Origin: DATDAH01 sp963823495
GTDB lineage: Bacteria; Actinomycetota; Acidimicrobiia; Acidimicrobiales; DATDAH01
DNA: 64,000 nt
Direction of reading: 5' to 3'
Assembly: GCA_963823495.1 (NCBI GenBank)
Contig: CAWGLV010000001.1
Location: 2,914,001 to 2,978,000, forward strand
In this document: positions 22,366 to 30,845 of the stretch, piece after piece
Numbering within the stretch: the stretch's first letter is position 1
Layout: every line of letters begins with the position of its first letter
Program-made: the position numbers and the translations under genes
Notes under the pieces: generated by a model
Database searches by the model: none
What the model was told of the DNA's origin: nothing
Seen by the model: only the letters and a program-made list of their open reading frames with translations

Positions 22366-23262
22366 ATGGACGTCATCGTCACCGGTAGCAGCGGCCTGAT
22401 CGGCACGGCCCTGGTGACCGACCTCGAGGGCGACGGCCACCGGGTCCGCCGTCTCGTCCGCCGCCCGCCCAGGGGCCCCGACGAGGTGCGCTGGGACATC
22501 GGCGCCGGCCAGATCGACCATGCCGGCCTCGAGGGGGCCGATGCGGTGGTCCACCTGGCCGGACCGGGCATCGGCGACAAACGCTGGACCGACGAGCGCA
22601 AGCGGGACCTCCGCGACGCCCGCGTCGACGGCACGACCCTGCTGGCCGAGGCCCTCGCCGACCTGACCGCTCCACCTCGGGTCCTGCTGTCGGGGTCCGC
22701 CGTCGGCGTCTACGGCGACCGGGGCGCCGAGAAGCTCACCGAGAAGAGCGAGCCCGGCGCCGACTTCCTCGCCCGCCTCTGCCTCGACTGGGAGGCCGCC
22801 GCGGCGCCGGCGGCCGCCGCGGGCATCCGCACGGCCCTGCTCCGAACCGGCATCGTGCTCGCCACCGACGGGGGCGCCCTGGACAAGCTCCTCCCCCTCT
22901 TCCGGCTCGGGCTCGGCGGACGCCTGGGCTCGGGTGACCAGTTCTGGAGCTGGATCACCCTGGAGGACGAGGTCCGGGCGATCCGCCACCTCATCGACAC
23001 CGACGTCTCCGGTCCGGTCAACCTGACCGCCCCCGAGCCCGAGACCAACCACACGGTGACCACCACCCTCGGCGAGGTCCTGCACCGACCGACGTTCTTG
23101 CCGGTGCCCCGGTTCGGGCCCAAGATCCTCCTGGGGGGCGAAGCGACGGAGGCCTTCCTCTACGCGTCCCAACGGGCGTTCCCGAAGGTCCTGGAGGCCG
23201 ACGGTTTCGCCTTCAGGCACCCCGACCTCGAGTCGGGCCTGCGAGCCATCCTCACCAGGTAG
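22366..23262 (+). CDS. TIGR01777-family epimerase-like protein
   Basis: A 298-residue SDR-fold protein. It opens with MDVIVTGSSGLIGTALV, has VVHLAGPGIGDKRWTDERK, and the family-specific LLSGSAVGVYGDRG, LRTGIVLATDGGAL and FWSWITLEDEV. The last third contains GEVLHRPTFLPVPRFG, typical of this family. Members bind NAD(P)-like cofactors, but no reaction is established. It leads a short run with the SRPBCC gene ten bases later, each apparently with its own leaderless promoter. Confidence 0.88.
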   Translation: MDVIVTGSSGLIGTALVTDLEGDGHRVRRLVRRPPRGPDEVRWDIGAGQIDHAGLEGADAVVHLAGPGIGDKRWTDERKRDLRDARVDGTTLLAEALADLTAPPRVLLSGSAVGVYGDRGAEKLTEKSEPGADFLARLCLDWEAAAAPAAAAGIRTALLRTGIVLATDGGALDKLLPLFRLGLGGRLGSGDQFWSWITLEDEVRAIRHLIDTDVSGPVNLTAPEPETNHTVTTTLGEVLHRPTFLPVPRFGPKILLGGEATEAFLYASQRAFPKVLEADGFAFRHPDLESGLRAILTR

Positions 23263-23265
23263 CGT
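23260..23265 (+). promoter_or_regulatory. Probable -10 of the SRPBCC gene (leaderless)
   Basis: TAGCGT, six bases before the GTG at 23272; its TAG also serves as the stop codon of the preceding gene. Confidence 0.5.
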
Positions 23266-23271
23266 CGTCCC

Positions 23272-23706
23272 GTGCCCCAACGCCAGGTGTCCGTCAGCCG
23301 GGTCATCCCGGCGTCGGCCGCGGAGATCTTCGCGGTCATCGCCGACGCCAACCGCCATGCCGACTTCGATGGCTCGGGATCGGTCAAGGGCACCACGGGC
23401 GACCCGGAGCCACTGGCCCTCGGCACCAAGTTCGGCATGAGCATGCGCATCGGCCTGCCGTACCGGATCCAGAACGAGGTGGTGGAGTACGAGAACGACC
23501 GCCTGATCGCCTGGCAGCACTTCGGCCGGCACCGCTGGCGCTACGAGCTGGAGCCGGTCGAGGGCGGGACGAAGGTGACCGAGACCTTCGACTGGTCGAC
23601 GGCCCGGTCCCCCAGGTTCATCGAGCTGATGGGCTATCCGAAGAAGCACCCCGCCAACATGGAGAAGACCCTCGAGCGCCTGGAGGCCGTCGTCACCGGT
23701 GGCTGA
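23272..23706 (+). CDS. SRPBCC (START-like) family protein
   Basis: A 144-residue helix-grip protein. It starts RQVSVSRVIPASAAEIFAVI, continues with HADFDGSGSVKG, and has the beta-strand set YRIQNEVVEYENDRLIAWQHF and RYELEPVEGGTKVTETFDW before a terminal helix. The fold encloses a hydrophobic pocket for a lipid or polyketide-like ligand; the ligand is unknown. Its end overlaps the next gene by eight bases. Confidence 0.85.
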   Translation: MPQRQVSVSRVIPASAAEIFAVIADANRHADFDGSGSVKGTTGDPEPLALGTKFGMSMRIGLPYRIQNEVVEYENDRLIAWQHFGRHRWRYELEPVEGGTKVTETFDWSTARSPRFIELMGYPKKHPANMEKTLERLEAVVTGG

Positions 23707-24299
23707 GGGCGGCGGGCGGCTGGTCGCCGCCTTCGACTTCGACGGCACGATCACCTACCGGGACACCCTGGTGCCCTTCCTGCGCGGCGTGGCCGGCCTG
23801 CCCCGCTTCACCGGCGCATTCCTGGCCGGTCTCCCCGCCCTGGCGACGGGCGATCGCCGGGCCGCGTACAAGGCCGCCGTCCTCCGACGGGTACTGGCCG
23901 GCCGCCGGGCCGACGACCTGCACGCCACGGCGGCCCGCTACGGCGAACGCCTCCCTGAGCAGTTCCGGCCCGAGATCGTCGAGCGCATCCGCTGGCACCA
24001 GGACGAAGGCCACGAGGTGGTGATCGTGTCGGCGTCCCTCCGCGCCTATCTGGACCCCGTCGTCGACCACCTGGGCCTCGATGGCGTGTGTGCGGTCGAG
24101 CTGGAGGAGGACCACGCAGGGCCGCCTCACCGGCGCCATCGTCGGTCCCAACTGCCGGGGTCACCAGAAGGTCGTCCGGCTCACCGAGTGGCTCGGCGGC
24201 CAGACCCCCGAGCGGCTCTGGGCCTACGGCAACTCCTCGGGTGACCGCGAGTTGCTGGCCGCGGCCGACGAGCCCACCTGGGTGGGACGGCGGGACTGA
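23699..24299 (+). CDS. HAD-superfamily phosphatase (SerB-like), apparent frameshift
   Basis: The first frame gives MAEGGGRLVAAFDFDGTITY with the HAD nucleophile aspartate in DFDGT. A helical cap follows (LVPFLRGVAGLPRFTGAFL), then motif II in HEVVIVSASLRAYLDPV. At 24119-24121 an extra G in a GGG run moves the frame. The remainder, GRLTGAIVGPNCRGHQKVVR then AYGNSSGDRELLAAA with motif IV, is encoded one frame over and ends at 24299. The joined product is a typical 199-residue subfamily IB phosphatase acting on a small phosphoester. As written the gene would be inactive, so a sequence error or recent mutation is likely. Confidence 0.8.
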
Positions 24300-24302
24300 G
24301 GG

Positions 24303-25068
24303 CTACTTCGGGGGCATCCGGATCCCGCCGTCGAGCCGGATGGTCTCGGCGTTGAGGTAGCTGTTGCGGAAGATCTCGGCGGCCAGGGAGGCCACCTCCT
24401 CGGGCTGTCCCATGCGCTTGGGGAAGAGCACACCGGCCCCGAGACCCGCCTTGGTGTCCTCCGACGCGAACGCGAACATCGGGGTGTCGATGGTGCCCGG
24501 CGCGATGGTGCACACCCGGACACCGATCGCCGCGAGGTCCCGGGCGATCGGCAAGGTCATGCCCACGATGCCGCCCTTGGCCGCCGAGTAGCTGGCCTGG
24601 CCGGTCTGGCCGTCGAACGCCGCGACCGAGGCGATGTTGACCATGGCCCCCCGCTCGCCGTCGTCGCCCACCGACTCGTTCCGGCTCATCGCCGACGCGG
24701 CCAGGCGGATGACGTTGAAGGTGCCGATCACGTTGACCTGGACGACCTTCTCGAAGACGGCCAGATCGTGGGGCTCACCCCCCTTGCCCACCGTTCGCTG
24801 GGCCCAGCCGATGCCCGCGCCGTTGGCCACCATGCGCAGGTCCCCGTCGGCGTTGGCCGCGGCCACGGCCGCCTCGACCTGCTCGGTGTCGGTCACGTCG
24901 GCGTGGGCGTACTTCCCCCCGATCTCGGCCGCCAGGGCCTCGCCCTTCTCGTCCTGCAGGTCGACCACCGTGACCTTGGCACCGAGCTCGGCCAGCAGGC
25001 GCGACGGTCGCCCCGCCGATGCCCGAGGCCCCACCCGTGACCAGTGCCGAAGCTCCGCTGATGTCCAT
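24303..25068 (-). CDS. SDR dehydrogenase (3-hydroxyacyl-CoA type), apparent frameshift
   Basis: Starting at ATG 25068 the frame reads MDISGASALVTGGASGIGGA, the NAD-binding start. One extra base near 25000-25004 then shifts the frame, and RLLAELGAKVTVVDLQDEKG and everything after it lie in the other frame. The active-site region MVNIASVAAFDGQTGQASYS-AAKGG and IAPGTIDTPMF place it with type II 3-hydroxyacyl-CoA dehydrogenases of fatty- or branched-acid breakdown. Repairing one base restores a 254-residue enzyme. A TAACGT hexamer lies eight bases before the ATG. Confidence 0.82.
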
Positions 25069-25150
25069 GGCCGCCGACGTTACCGAGCGACGCCAGGACC
25101 GACGAACCCGACATGGCCTCGCCTCCGTCGACGGTCCGACGCCGCTGCGC

Positions 25151-26656
25151 TCAGTCGTCCGGTGACAGTTCGGCGATCACCGTTCCGTCCACGTCGCCGA
25201 GCTCGACGCCCAGACGAGCGGCCACGCTGGCGCTGAGGTCGACGACGTGAGCGTCGGCGGCCACCCGCCCCGCGGCGAGGCCGGGCCCGGCGGCGACGAA
25301 GAAGCCGTGGGCGTGGTGGTGCCCGGTCCGGTCGGGAGGAGCGGCCAGGACCACGCCGACCCGGTCCGACCGCACCGCCCGGACCGGTGAGGGCCCGGGG
25401 GCCCAGTGAACGAACAGGTCGGGCAGGTCGCCGGCGTGGGGTCCCTCGTGGTGGTCGGCCGTGCGCTCGACGGCCCCGACGACCGGGACCCCGGTCTCGT
25501 CGTCGACCAGCTCGGACAGCGCGGTCTCGAGATCGGCCAGGACCGACTCGTAGCCCTCGCCGGGGGTGATGACGCCCGCGGCCTCGCGTCCGGCCAGGTT
25601 GACCCGGATCCCGCTGGAGCGGGCCCCGGTGTCGATGGGGAAGTACGAGCGGCGCTCGCGGAGGGCCTCCGCCCGCTTCGTGGCCGCTCGGTGCCACGCC
25701 GACGGCATCGCCCGGCGCAACGAGAGGGGGACCAACCGCCGCCACGCCTGCCCGGTCAGACCGGCGGGGGTCAGCGCGGTGGGCGGCGTCGCGGGATCGA
25801 GACGGAGGAGTACCCGGTCGAGAGCGCTACCGGCACCGAAGTGCGGGCCCATGCCGAGGCAGGCGAAGGCGATCACCGTGGCGTCGGCGGCGGCGAAGGT
25901 GAGGAGCCTCGCCAGCTCCCGGTCGATCGCCGAGTAGCACCGCAGCAGGGGGTCGCCCGTGCGGGCCGCCATCGCCGGGTCGTGGTCGGCGTGCTCGGGG
26001 TCGTGGAGGTGCCAGCACTGGTGCCCGACGCAGTGCGAGGCGTTGAAGACGGCCAGGAAGAGGTCGGCGTCCCGGGCCGCGACCTGTTCGGCCAGGAGGT
26101 CACCCTTGCGGCGGGTCATCTCCTCCCGCTCTGCGACCCAGTCGACCAGCTCGTCGCCGGACCGCCCGTAGCGGAGGCACTCGCGGGGGTGGCCGGGGCC
26201 GTGTGTGGCCACCACCCGGTCCACGAGATCGGCGGGCTCGCTGAGCGGCACGGGGCTGTCGGCGCCATGGCACAGCCAGTCGACGAGCTCCACCCCGTGC
26301 AGGTCGACGCCCCGCGGTGCCTTCGGGACGTCGATGACGGTCACCGTGTGGCCGCCATCGGACACGGCCTGCCAGAAGGGCGCGGCCTCGATGACGTCGC
26401 GGGTGACCCGCTCGGTGTCATAGCCGCCCGGACGGACCCGGTTGTAGTGGAGCCAGCCGTGTCGCTCGGGGCGCAGCGAGGTGGCGAAGGACGCCCACAC
26501 CGCGTTGTCGTTGAACCCGTCGGGGGTCTGCAACCGGCCCCGCGTCCCCCGCTCGATCAGCCCGGCCAACGCGGGCAGGTGGCCGTCGGCCGCCCAGCGC
26601 TCGACGAGTGGCCAGGACGCCCCGTCGAAGCCCACCATGATCACCGGTCCCACCAT
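25151..26656 (-). CDS. Alkaline-phosphatase-fold protein (type I phosphodiesterase family), paralogue 1
   Basis: A 501-residue protein of the phosphodiesterase/nucleotide-pyrophosphatase branch. VIMVGFDGASWPLVERWAAD provides the first metal-site aspartate. The C-terminal half is highly typical: GIRVNLAGREAAGVITPGE, ETGVPVVG and the late GFFVAAGPGLAAG. The expected SDHG-type metal motif is replaced by ACLGMGPHFG, and the usual TDRXXH region reads NASHCVGHQCWH, so ordinary phosphatase chemistry is doubtful. It is divergent from the HPr-kinase-like gene and has two paralogues at 41394 and 46556, all within the glycan island. TAGCCT lies eight bases before the ATG. Confidence 0.82.
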   Translation of the reverse strand: MVGPVIMVGFDGASWPLVERWAADGHLPALAGLIERGTRGRLQTPDGFNDNAVWASFATSLRPERHGWLHYNRVRPGGYDTERVTRDVIEAAPFWQAVSDGGHTVTVIDVPKAPRGVDLHGVELVDWLCHGADSPVPLSEPADLVDRVVATHGPGHPRECLRYGRSGDELVDWVAEREEMTRRKGDLLAEQVAARDADLFLAVFNASHCVGHQCWHLHDPEHADHDPAMAARTGDPLLRCYSAIDRELARLLTFAAADATVIAFACLGMGPHFGAGSALDRVLLRLDPATPPTALTPAGLTGQAWRRLVPLSLRRAMPSAWHRAATKRAEALRERRSYFPIDTGARSSGIRVNLAGREAAGVITPGEGYESVLADLETALSELVDDETGVPVVGAVERTADHHEGPHAGDLPDLFVHWAPGPSPVRAVRSDRVGVVLAAPPDRTGHHHAHGFFVAAGPGLAAGRVAADAHVVDLSASVAARLGVELGDVDGTVIAELSPDD

Positions 26657-26664
26657 GGGACCCA

Positions 26665-26670
26665 AGGCTA
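26665..26670 (-). promoter_or_regulatory. Probable -10 of paralogue 1 of the phosphatase-fold genes
   Basis: TAGCCT on the minus strand, eight bases before the ATG at 26656. Confidence 0.4.
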
Positions 26671-26759
26671 CGACGATCGCCCCAGGGCACGGGGCCGGAC
26701 CGCTCACGCGGCTCGGCCCGAACCGCGGCGGGATGCTCACCGCTACCGTCCGGCGAAGC

Positions 26760-27824
26760 ATGCAGACCGACGAACTGCTCGCGCGGTGCCGGACCGCGTT
26801 CGAGATGGCGGCCAGGAGGGCCCCGGTGACCGACCGGCGCCTCCGCATCGGTGGCCGGCCCGTCCTCCTGCGGGCCGTCGGTGCCGTGGCCGACCGGCTG
26901 GCGCCGCCCATGACCCACCTCGAGGATCCCGGCGGCACCGGGCCGCCGGAGCTGGTCATCCACGCCTGGGCGAGCGATGGCGCCGAAGCCCTCCTCGGCG
27001 CCGACCCCGGTGCCGGACCTCCGGCGGCGGAGGAAGCCCGCTACGCCGACCTCCGCCACGAACGCTGCGCGATGGCCTGGCCCGACGAGGGCCTGGTGGA
27101 GGGCTTCGTGCGCCAACCCGACGGACCCGGCTCCCCCGACGAGGCCTGGTGGTGGGTGCCCGAGATCGCAAAGGTCCCGCTGGCCGAGTTGGCCATGCCG
27201 TTCCGGCCGATCATCCACTGGTGGTCGGAGAGCATCGGCCTGCAGATGGTGCACGCCGCCTGCGTCGGCACCCCCGAGCAGGGAGGGGTGCTGCTGGGCG
27301 GGGTCAGCGGGTCGGGGAAGTCCACCACTGCCCTGTGGGCCCTCACCTCCCCCGACCTCGTGTTCCTCGGCGACGACTACGTCCTCGTCGACCCGGACCG
27401 GTCCGGCTCACCCGAGGCGTACTCCCTCTACACGACCGCCAAGATCCACGAGCCCGACCAGCACCGGGTGCCCCACATCACCGCCGAGGTCGTCGGGCGC
27501 CAGCAGCGCGACAAGCTCATCGCCTTCCTGCAGGAACCGTTCGGCGATCGCATCGTCGAGCACCTCCCGGTCCGGGCGATCCTGCTGCCTCGGGTGGGGG
27601 GCGGTGGACCGGCCATCGCTCCGATCGGCGCGGCCGCCGCGCTCCGTCGGCTGGGCCCGAGCACGGTCCTCCAGTTCCCCGGCGCCGACCCTGGCCGGGT
27701 GCTGGCCGTGCTGGCCCGCCTCGTCCGGAGCACGCCGGCCTTCGACTTCGCCCTCGGCCCGGACCCCGCCGCCACCCCCGCGGCCATCGAAGGGTTCCTC
27801 GCTTCGGGGGCCGGGACGGGTTGA
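26760..27824 (+). CDS. HPr-kinase-like serine kinase-related protein
   Basis: A 354-residue protein. Its second half has a P-loop of the HPr kinase type (GGVLLGGVSGSGKSTTALWA) followed by FLGDDYVLVD, the acidic pair used for catalysis in that family, and LLPRVGGGGPAI. The first half (MQTDELLARCRTAFEMAARR, then WWSESIGLQMVHAACVG) is family-specific. Such HprK-related proteins occur beside PqqD-like proteins in polysaccharide and peptide-modification clusters, and a PqqD-like gene lies 1.3 kb downstream. The phosphorylated substrate is unknown. TACCGT is ten bases before the ATG; an in-frame ATG at 26733 is an alternative start. Its stop is two bases before the next gene's start. Confidence 0.82.
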   Translation: MQTDELLARCRTAFEMAARRAPVTDRRLRIGGRPVLLRAVGAVADRLAPPMTHLEDPGGTGPPELVIHAWASDGAEALLGADPGAGPPAAEEARYADLRHERCAMAWPDEGLVEGFVRQPDGPGSPDEAWWWVPEIAKVPLAELAMPFRPIIHWWSESIGLQMVHAACVGTPEQGGVLLGGVSGSGKSTTALWALTSPDLVFLGDDYVLVDPDRSGSPEAYSLYTTAKIHEPDQHRVPHITAEVVGRQQRDKLIAFLQEPFGDRIVEHLPVRAILLPRVGGGGPAIAPIGAAAALRRLGPSTVLQFPGADPGRVLAVLARLVRSTPAFDFALGPDPAATPAAIEGFLASGAGTG

Positions 27825-27826
27825 CC

Positions 27827-29053
27827 GTGGGGGGACACGGGCTCGTGGGGCGCGCCCGTCGCCGCCTGGGCTACCTCGGGCCGACGCTGGAGGTTCGACG
27901 CCGGGCCCGGCCCGACCCGGCGCCGACCGACGACCCCGGGTGGGCCGCGCTCCTGCACCACTGGCTCGACCTCCAGGCGCCGATCCTGTGTGGTGACGTC
28001 GAGACCGACCTCGCCGGCCGTCCGGCCCCCTGCCCCGACCTGGTCGGGCGCTCCCGCCGGCTCTGGAGCCTGGCCCACCTCCAGCGCCACGGGATCGGCG
28101 GCGAGACGGTCGCGGCCGCCGTCCCGCGGGCCTGGCAGGCAATGGACCGACACGCCGACCACCAGCACGGCGGCTGGGTGTGGGCGATCGACCCGTCGGG
28201 TGCGGTCACTGATGGCCGGAAGGCGCTCTACGCCCAGTGCATGGCGGTGTACGCGTTGGCCGAGGTCGCCCGGCTCGACGACGCGACCCGCCCTCGGGCC
28301 CTCGCCGAGGCGGCGACGGGGTTTGCCCTGGCCACGCGACCGACGACGCCCTGGGGTGCGGTCACCGAACTGCTCGACCGCGACTGGTCGCCGCTCCCGG
28401 TCGGCACCGAGCACCGCCACGCGACCGCCGGCACGATCAGCGTCGGCGGAGCGCTGCATCTCTTCGAGGCCGCCGCCCTCCTCGCGGTGGCCGGGGGCGG
28501 CGGCGGGGCACGGTCGGTCGCCGAACGGACCGCCGCGCTCCTCCACGACCACTTCCTGGCACCGCGTGCCGCCGACGTCACCGAGGACAGCGGGGTGCCT
28601 CTGCCCGTCCCGGTCACGCTCGGACACGAGGTCGAGGCCGCCTGGCTCCTGGCCGAACACGCCGAGGCCCTCGGGTTGGTCGGCGAGCGTGAGCGGTGCC
28701 GCCGAGTCGTCGAGACCGCACTCGGCGAGGGCTTCCGCCACGGGGCTCTGGGCGACTCTCCGGAGACCGGCTTCCGACCGGGTGGCCATCAGCGGGTCTG
28801 GTGGATCCAGGTGGAGCTGGTGCGGGCGCTGGTGGAGTTCGACGACGGCCCCGACGGGGCCTTCCGCGACCGGCTCCACCAGACGTTGCGGTGGCTGCAC
28901 CGGCGTCAGGTCGACCCCCGGACGGGCCAGGCCTGGCAGCTCATGACCCACTGGGGCCTGGTGCTGGTGACCGGCCGGGGCACCAGTGCCCGCACCGGCT
29001 ACCACGACATCCGGGCCTACGGGGCCGCCGCCGACCTGCTCGCCGGGGCCTGA
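27827..29053 (+). CDS. AGE-type (alpha/alpha)6-barrel protein
   Basis: A 408-residue protein with the helical pattern of the N-acylglucosamine 2-epimerase/cellobiose epimerase superfamily. Landmarks are HQHGGWVWAIDPSG, the internal GTISVGGALHLFEAAALL, VTLGHEVEAAWLLAEHAEAL with the signature GHEXEXAWLL, and YHDIRAYGAAADLLAGA at the end. Family members epimerise or isomerise unphosphorylated sugars, though many are uncharacterised. I chose the GTG at 27827, just after the kinase stop; the far longer open frame is a shadow of the minus-strand gene. Its place between an HprK-like and a PqqD-like gene is unusual. Confidence 0.75.
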   Translation: MGGHGLVGRARRRLGYLGPTLEVRRRARPDPAPTDDPGWAALLHHWLDLQAPILCGDVETDLAGRPAPCPDLVGRSRRLWSLAHLQRHGIGGETVAAAVPRAWQAMDRHADHQHGGWVWAIDPSGAVTDGRKALYAQCMAVYALAEVARLDDATRPRALAEAATGFALATRPTTPWGAVTELLDRDWSPLPVGTEHRHATAGTISVGGALHLFEAAALLAVAGGGGGARSVAERTAALLHDHFLAPRAADVTEDSGVPLPVPVTLGHEVEAAWLLAEHAEALGLVGERERCRRVVETALGEGFRHGALGDSPETGFRPGGHQRVWWIQVELVRALVEFDDGPDGAFRDRLHQTLRWLHRRQVDPRTGQAWQLMTHWGLVLVTGRGTSARTGYHDIRAYGAAADLLAGA

Positions 29054-29086
29054 TCCCGTCTGCGGAGGTGCGTCGAGGGTCGCCGG

Positions 29087-29092
29087 TAAGCT
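29087..29092 (+). promoter_or_regulatory. Probable -10 of the PqqD-like operon (leaderless)
   Basis: TAAGCT, six bases before the GTG at 29099. It would drive the coupled chain running to 34741. Confidence 0.5.
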
Positions 29093-29098
29093 CGGACC

Positions 29099-29470
29099 GT
29101 GGCCGACTATCGCATCCGGACCCCCCACGTGGTCCACGAGACGGTCGACGGCGAAGTGGTCGCCATCGACTTCGACACGGGCAGCTACTACAGCCTGCGG
29201 GGCCCGGCCGAGGTGGTCTGGTCCGCTCTGGGCGACGAGAGCCGGCCCGTCGACGCCGTGGCCGACGCCGTGGCCCGGGAGCCCGCCGAGGTGGCCGCCT
29301 TCCTCGACCAACTGGTCGGGGAAGGCCTGGTCGAGCGCAACGGGACACCCGCCGACGGCACCGACGCCGGCCCGATGACCTTCGAGAAGTTCTCCGACAT
29401 GGAGGAGCTGATCCTCCTGGACCCCGTGCACGACGTCTCCGAGGCGGGTTGGCCCAACGCAACCGCGTGA
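29099..29470 (+). CDS. PqqD-like (RRE) protein with conserved-looking C-terminal tail
   Basis: A 123-residue protein. Residues 1 to about 80 form a PqqD-like winged-helix/RRE domain: TPHVVHETVDGEVVAIDFDT, YYSLRGPAEVVW, and a C-terminal helix AAFLDQLVGEGLVERNG. Such domains bind leader peptides or act as peptide chaperones. After a short linker comes a tail, FEKFSDMEELILLDPVHDV then SEAGWPNATA, a DPXHXVXXXGWP-type ending that I associate with PqqD-like proteins beside HprK-like kinases. The tail could be the modified or phosphorylated element. The gene opens a tightly coupled operon with two GT2 genes, a nucleotidyltransferase-like protein, an ABC exporter and a GT4. Confidence 0.8.
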   Translation: MADYRIRTPHVVHETVDGEVVAIDFDTGSYYSLRGPAEVVWSALGDESRPVDAVADAVAREPAEVAAFLDQLVGEGLVERNGTPADGTDAGPMTFEKFSDMEELILLDPVHDVSEAGWPNATA

Positions 29471-29477
29471 GCGAGCC

Positions 29478-30174
29478 ATGACCGAGCCCTGGCCCACGGT
29501 CTCGGTGGTCATTCCGGCGTTCCAGGCGGAGCGCTTCCTCGGCGAGTCCATCGAGAGCGTGCTCACCCAGGAGCTGACTCCCGTCGAGGTCGTCGTCGTC
29601 GACGACGCCTCCAGCGACGCCACCGCGGAGATCGCGGCGGGATTCGGCCCTTCCGTGCGCCTGGTGCGTCACCAGGTGAACCAGGGCGAGGCCGCCGCCC
29701 GCAACACCGGGGTCGCCGCGGCCGTGGGCGAGATGATCGCCCAGCACGACGCCGACGACCGCATGATGCCCCGCCGCCTCCGGGTCGAGGTCGAGCACCT
29801 GGTCGCGGCCGGACCGTCGACCGGCTGCGTGCTGGGACTGGTGCGGTCGTTCACCGACGATGGTCGGCCACTACCTCCACTGGCCTATGACGCCCACGGT
29901 GTGCCCGTCACCTACGGCAACGCGCTCGGTGTTGGCGTGGCGCTCGACCTACGAGCGCGTCGGCGGGTACGACGAGAGCTTCGCCGTCGGCACCGACACC
30001 GACTGGCTGCTGCGGGTGCGGGCCGCCGGCTTCGAGGTGGGGTTGATCGCCGAGGAGCTGACCGAGCGGCGCTGGCACGACGCCAACGCCTCGTTGCTCG
30101 CCGAGCGACCCGCCCACAACGAGATCACCCGTTCCCTGCGCCGTCTGATCCAGGAACGGCGGGCCGCGGAGTGA
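29478..30174 (+). CDS. GT2 glycosyltransferase, apparent frameshift
   Basis: MTEPWPTVSVVIPAFQAERF starts a GT-A family 2 enzyme with VVVVDDASSDATAE and the DXD-like HDADD. Near 29921-29935 one extra base shifts the frame. The continuation, LAWRSTYERVGGYDESFAVG then DTDWLLRVRAAGFEVGLIAE and a helical end, is encoded one frame over and stops at 30174. The joined protein would be about 231 residues and add a sugar from a nucleotide donor on the cytoplasmic side. Its stop overlaps the next GT2 start as GTGA. The sugar and acceptor are unknown. Confidence 0.8.
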
Positions 30175-30845
30175 TCCGGGTCAGCGTCCAGGTCCCGGTA
30201 CGGGACGCCGAGCCCTACATCGGCGAGGCGCTGGACAGCGTCCTCGCCCAGGTCGGCGCCGACGACGAGGTGATCGTGATCGATGACGGCTCGACGGACG
30301 GCACGCCGGAGGTCCTGGCCGGCTACGGCGATCGCATCCGGGTCCTCACCCAGGGTCCTCTCGGGCTGAGCACGGCCCGCAACCGGGGCCTCGAGGCGTC
30401 GGCCGGCGACCTGCTCGCCTTCCTCGACAGCGACGACCGGTGGCGACCCGGTGGCCTCGACACGCTCCTGGGCGCACTCGCCGAGCACCCCGAGGTCGAC
30501 GCCGTACTGGGGCGCACCGACGAGTTCCTCGATCCGGGTCTGAGCGAGGCCGCGGCAGCCGGCCTGCGGGCGCCCCAGCGCGGCGTGCAGAGCCTGTTCC
30601 TCGGGGCACTGGTCGCCCGCCGGGCGATCTTCGACGCCGTCCGCTTCGACGAGGAACAGCCCATGGCCATCACCACCGATTGGCTGGGCCGGGCCCGCGA
30701 CGCCGGCATCCGCGTCCGGGAGATCGACGCGGTCACCCTCGAGCGGCGCATCCGATCGGACAGCATGACCGCCGACAGCACGGAGTACCAGAAGGCCCTG
30801 CTGAGCTCCTTGCGGGCCGGGCTGGCGCGGCGCCGCCCGTCGTGA
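30171..30845 (+). CDS. GT2 glycosyltransferase
   Basis: A compact 224-residue GT-A enzyme: IRVSVQVPVRDAEPYIGEAL, EVIVIDDGSTDGTPEVL, STARNRGLEASAGDLLAFLD and the DXD-type SDDRWRPGG. The C-terminal half (LGALVARRAIFDAVRFDEEQ, TDWLGRARDAGIRVRE) supplies the acceptor side. No membrane helices are visible, so it is cytoplasmic or peripheral. The GTG start is inside the preceding stop (GTGA), and its own stop overlaps the next start the same way, implying coupled translation. Confidence 0.85.
   Translation: MIRVSVQVPVRDAEPYIGEALDSVLAQVGADDEVIVIDDGSTDGTPEVLAGYGDRIRVLTQGPLGLSTARNRGLEASAGDLLAFLDSDDRWRPGGLDTLLGALAEHPEVDAVLGRTDEFLDPGLSEAAAAGLRAPQRGVQSLFLGALVARRAIFDAVRFDEEQPMAITTDWLGRARDAGIRVREIDAVTLERRIRSDSMTADSTEYQKALLSSLRAGLARRRPS

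Noticed and set aside
25406..27826. N-terminal 800 codons of the open frame that ends in the AGE-like gene
   Set aside because: This part is antisense to the phosphatase-fold gene and out of frame with the HprK-like gene; only the portion from 27827 has family motifs.
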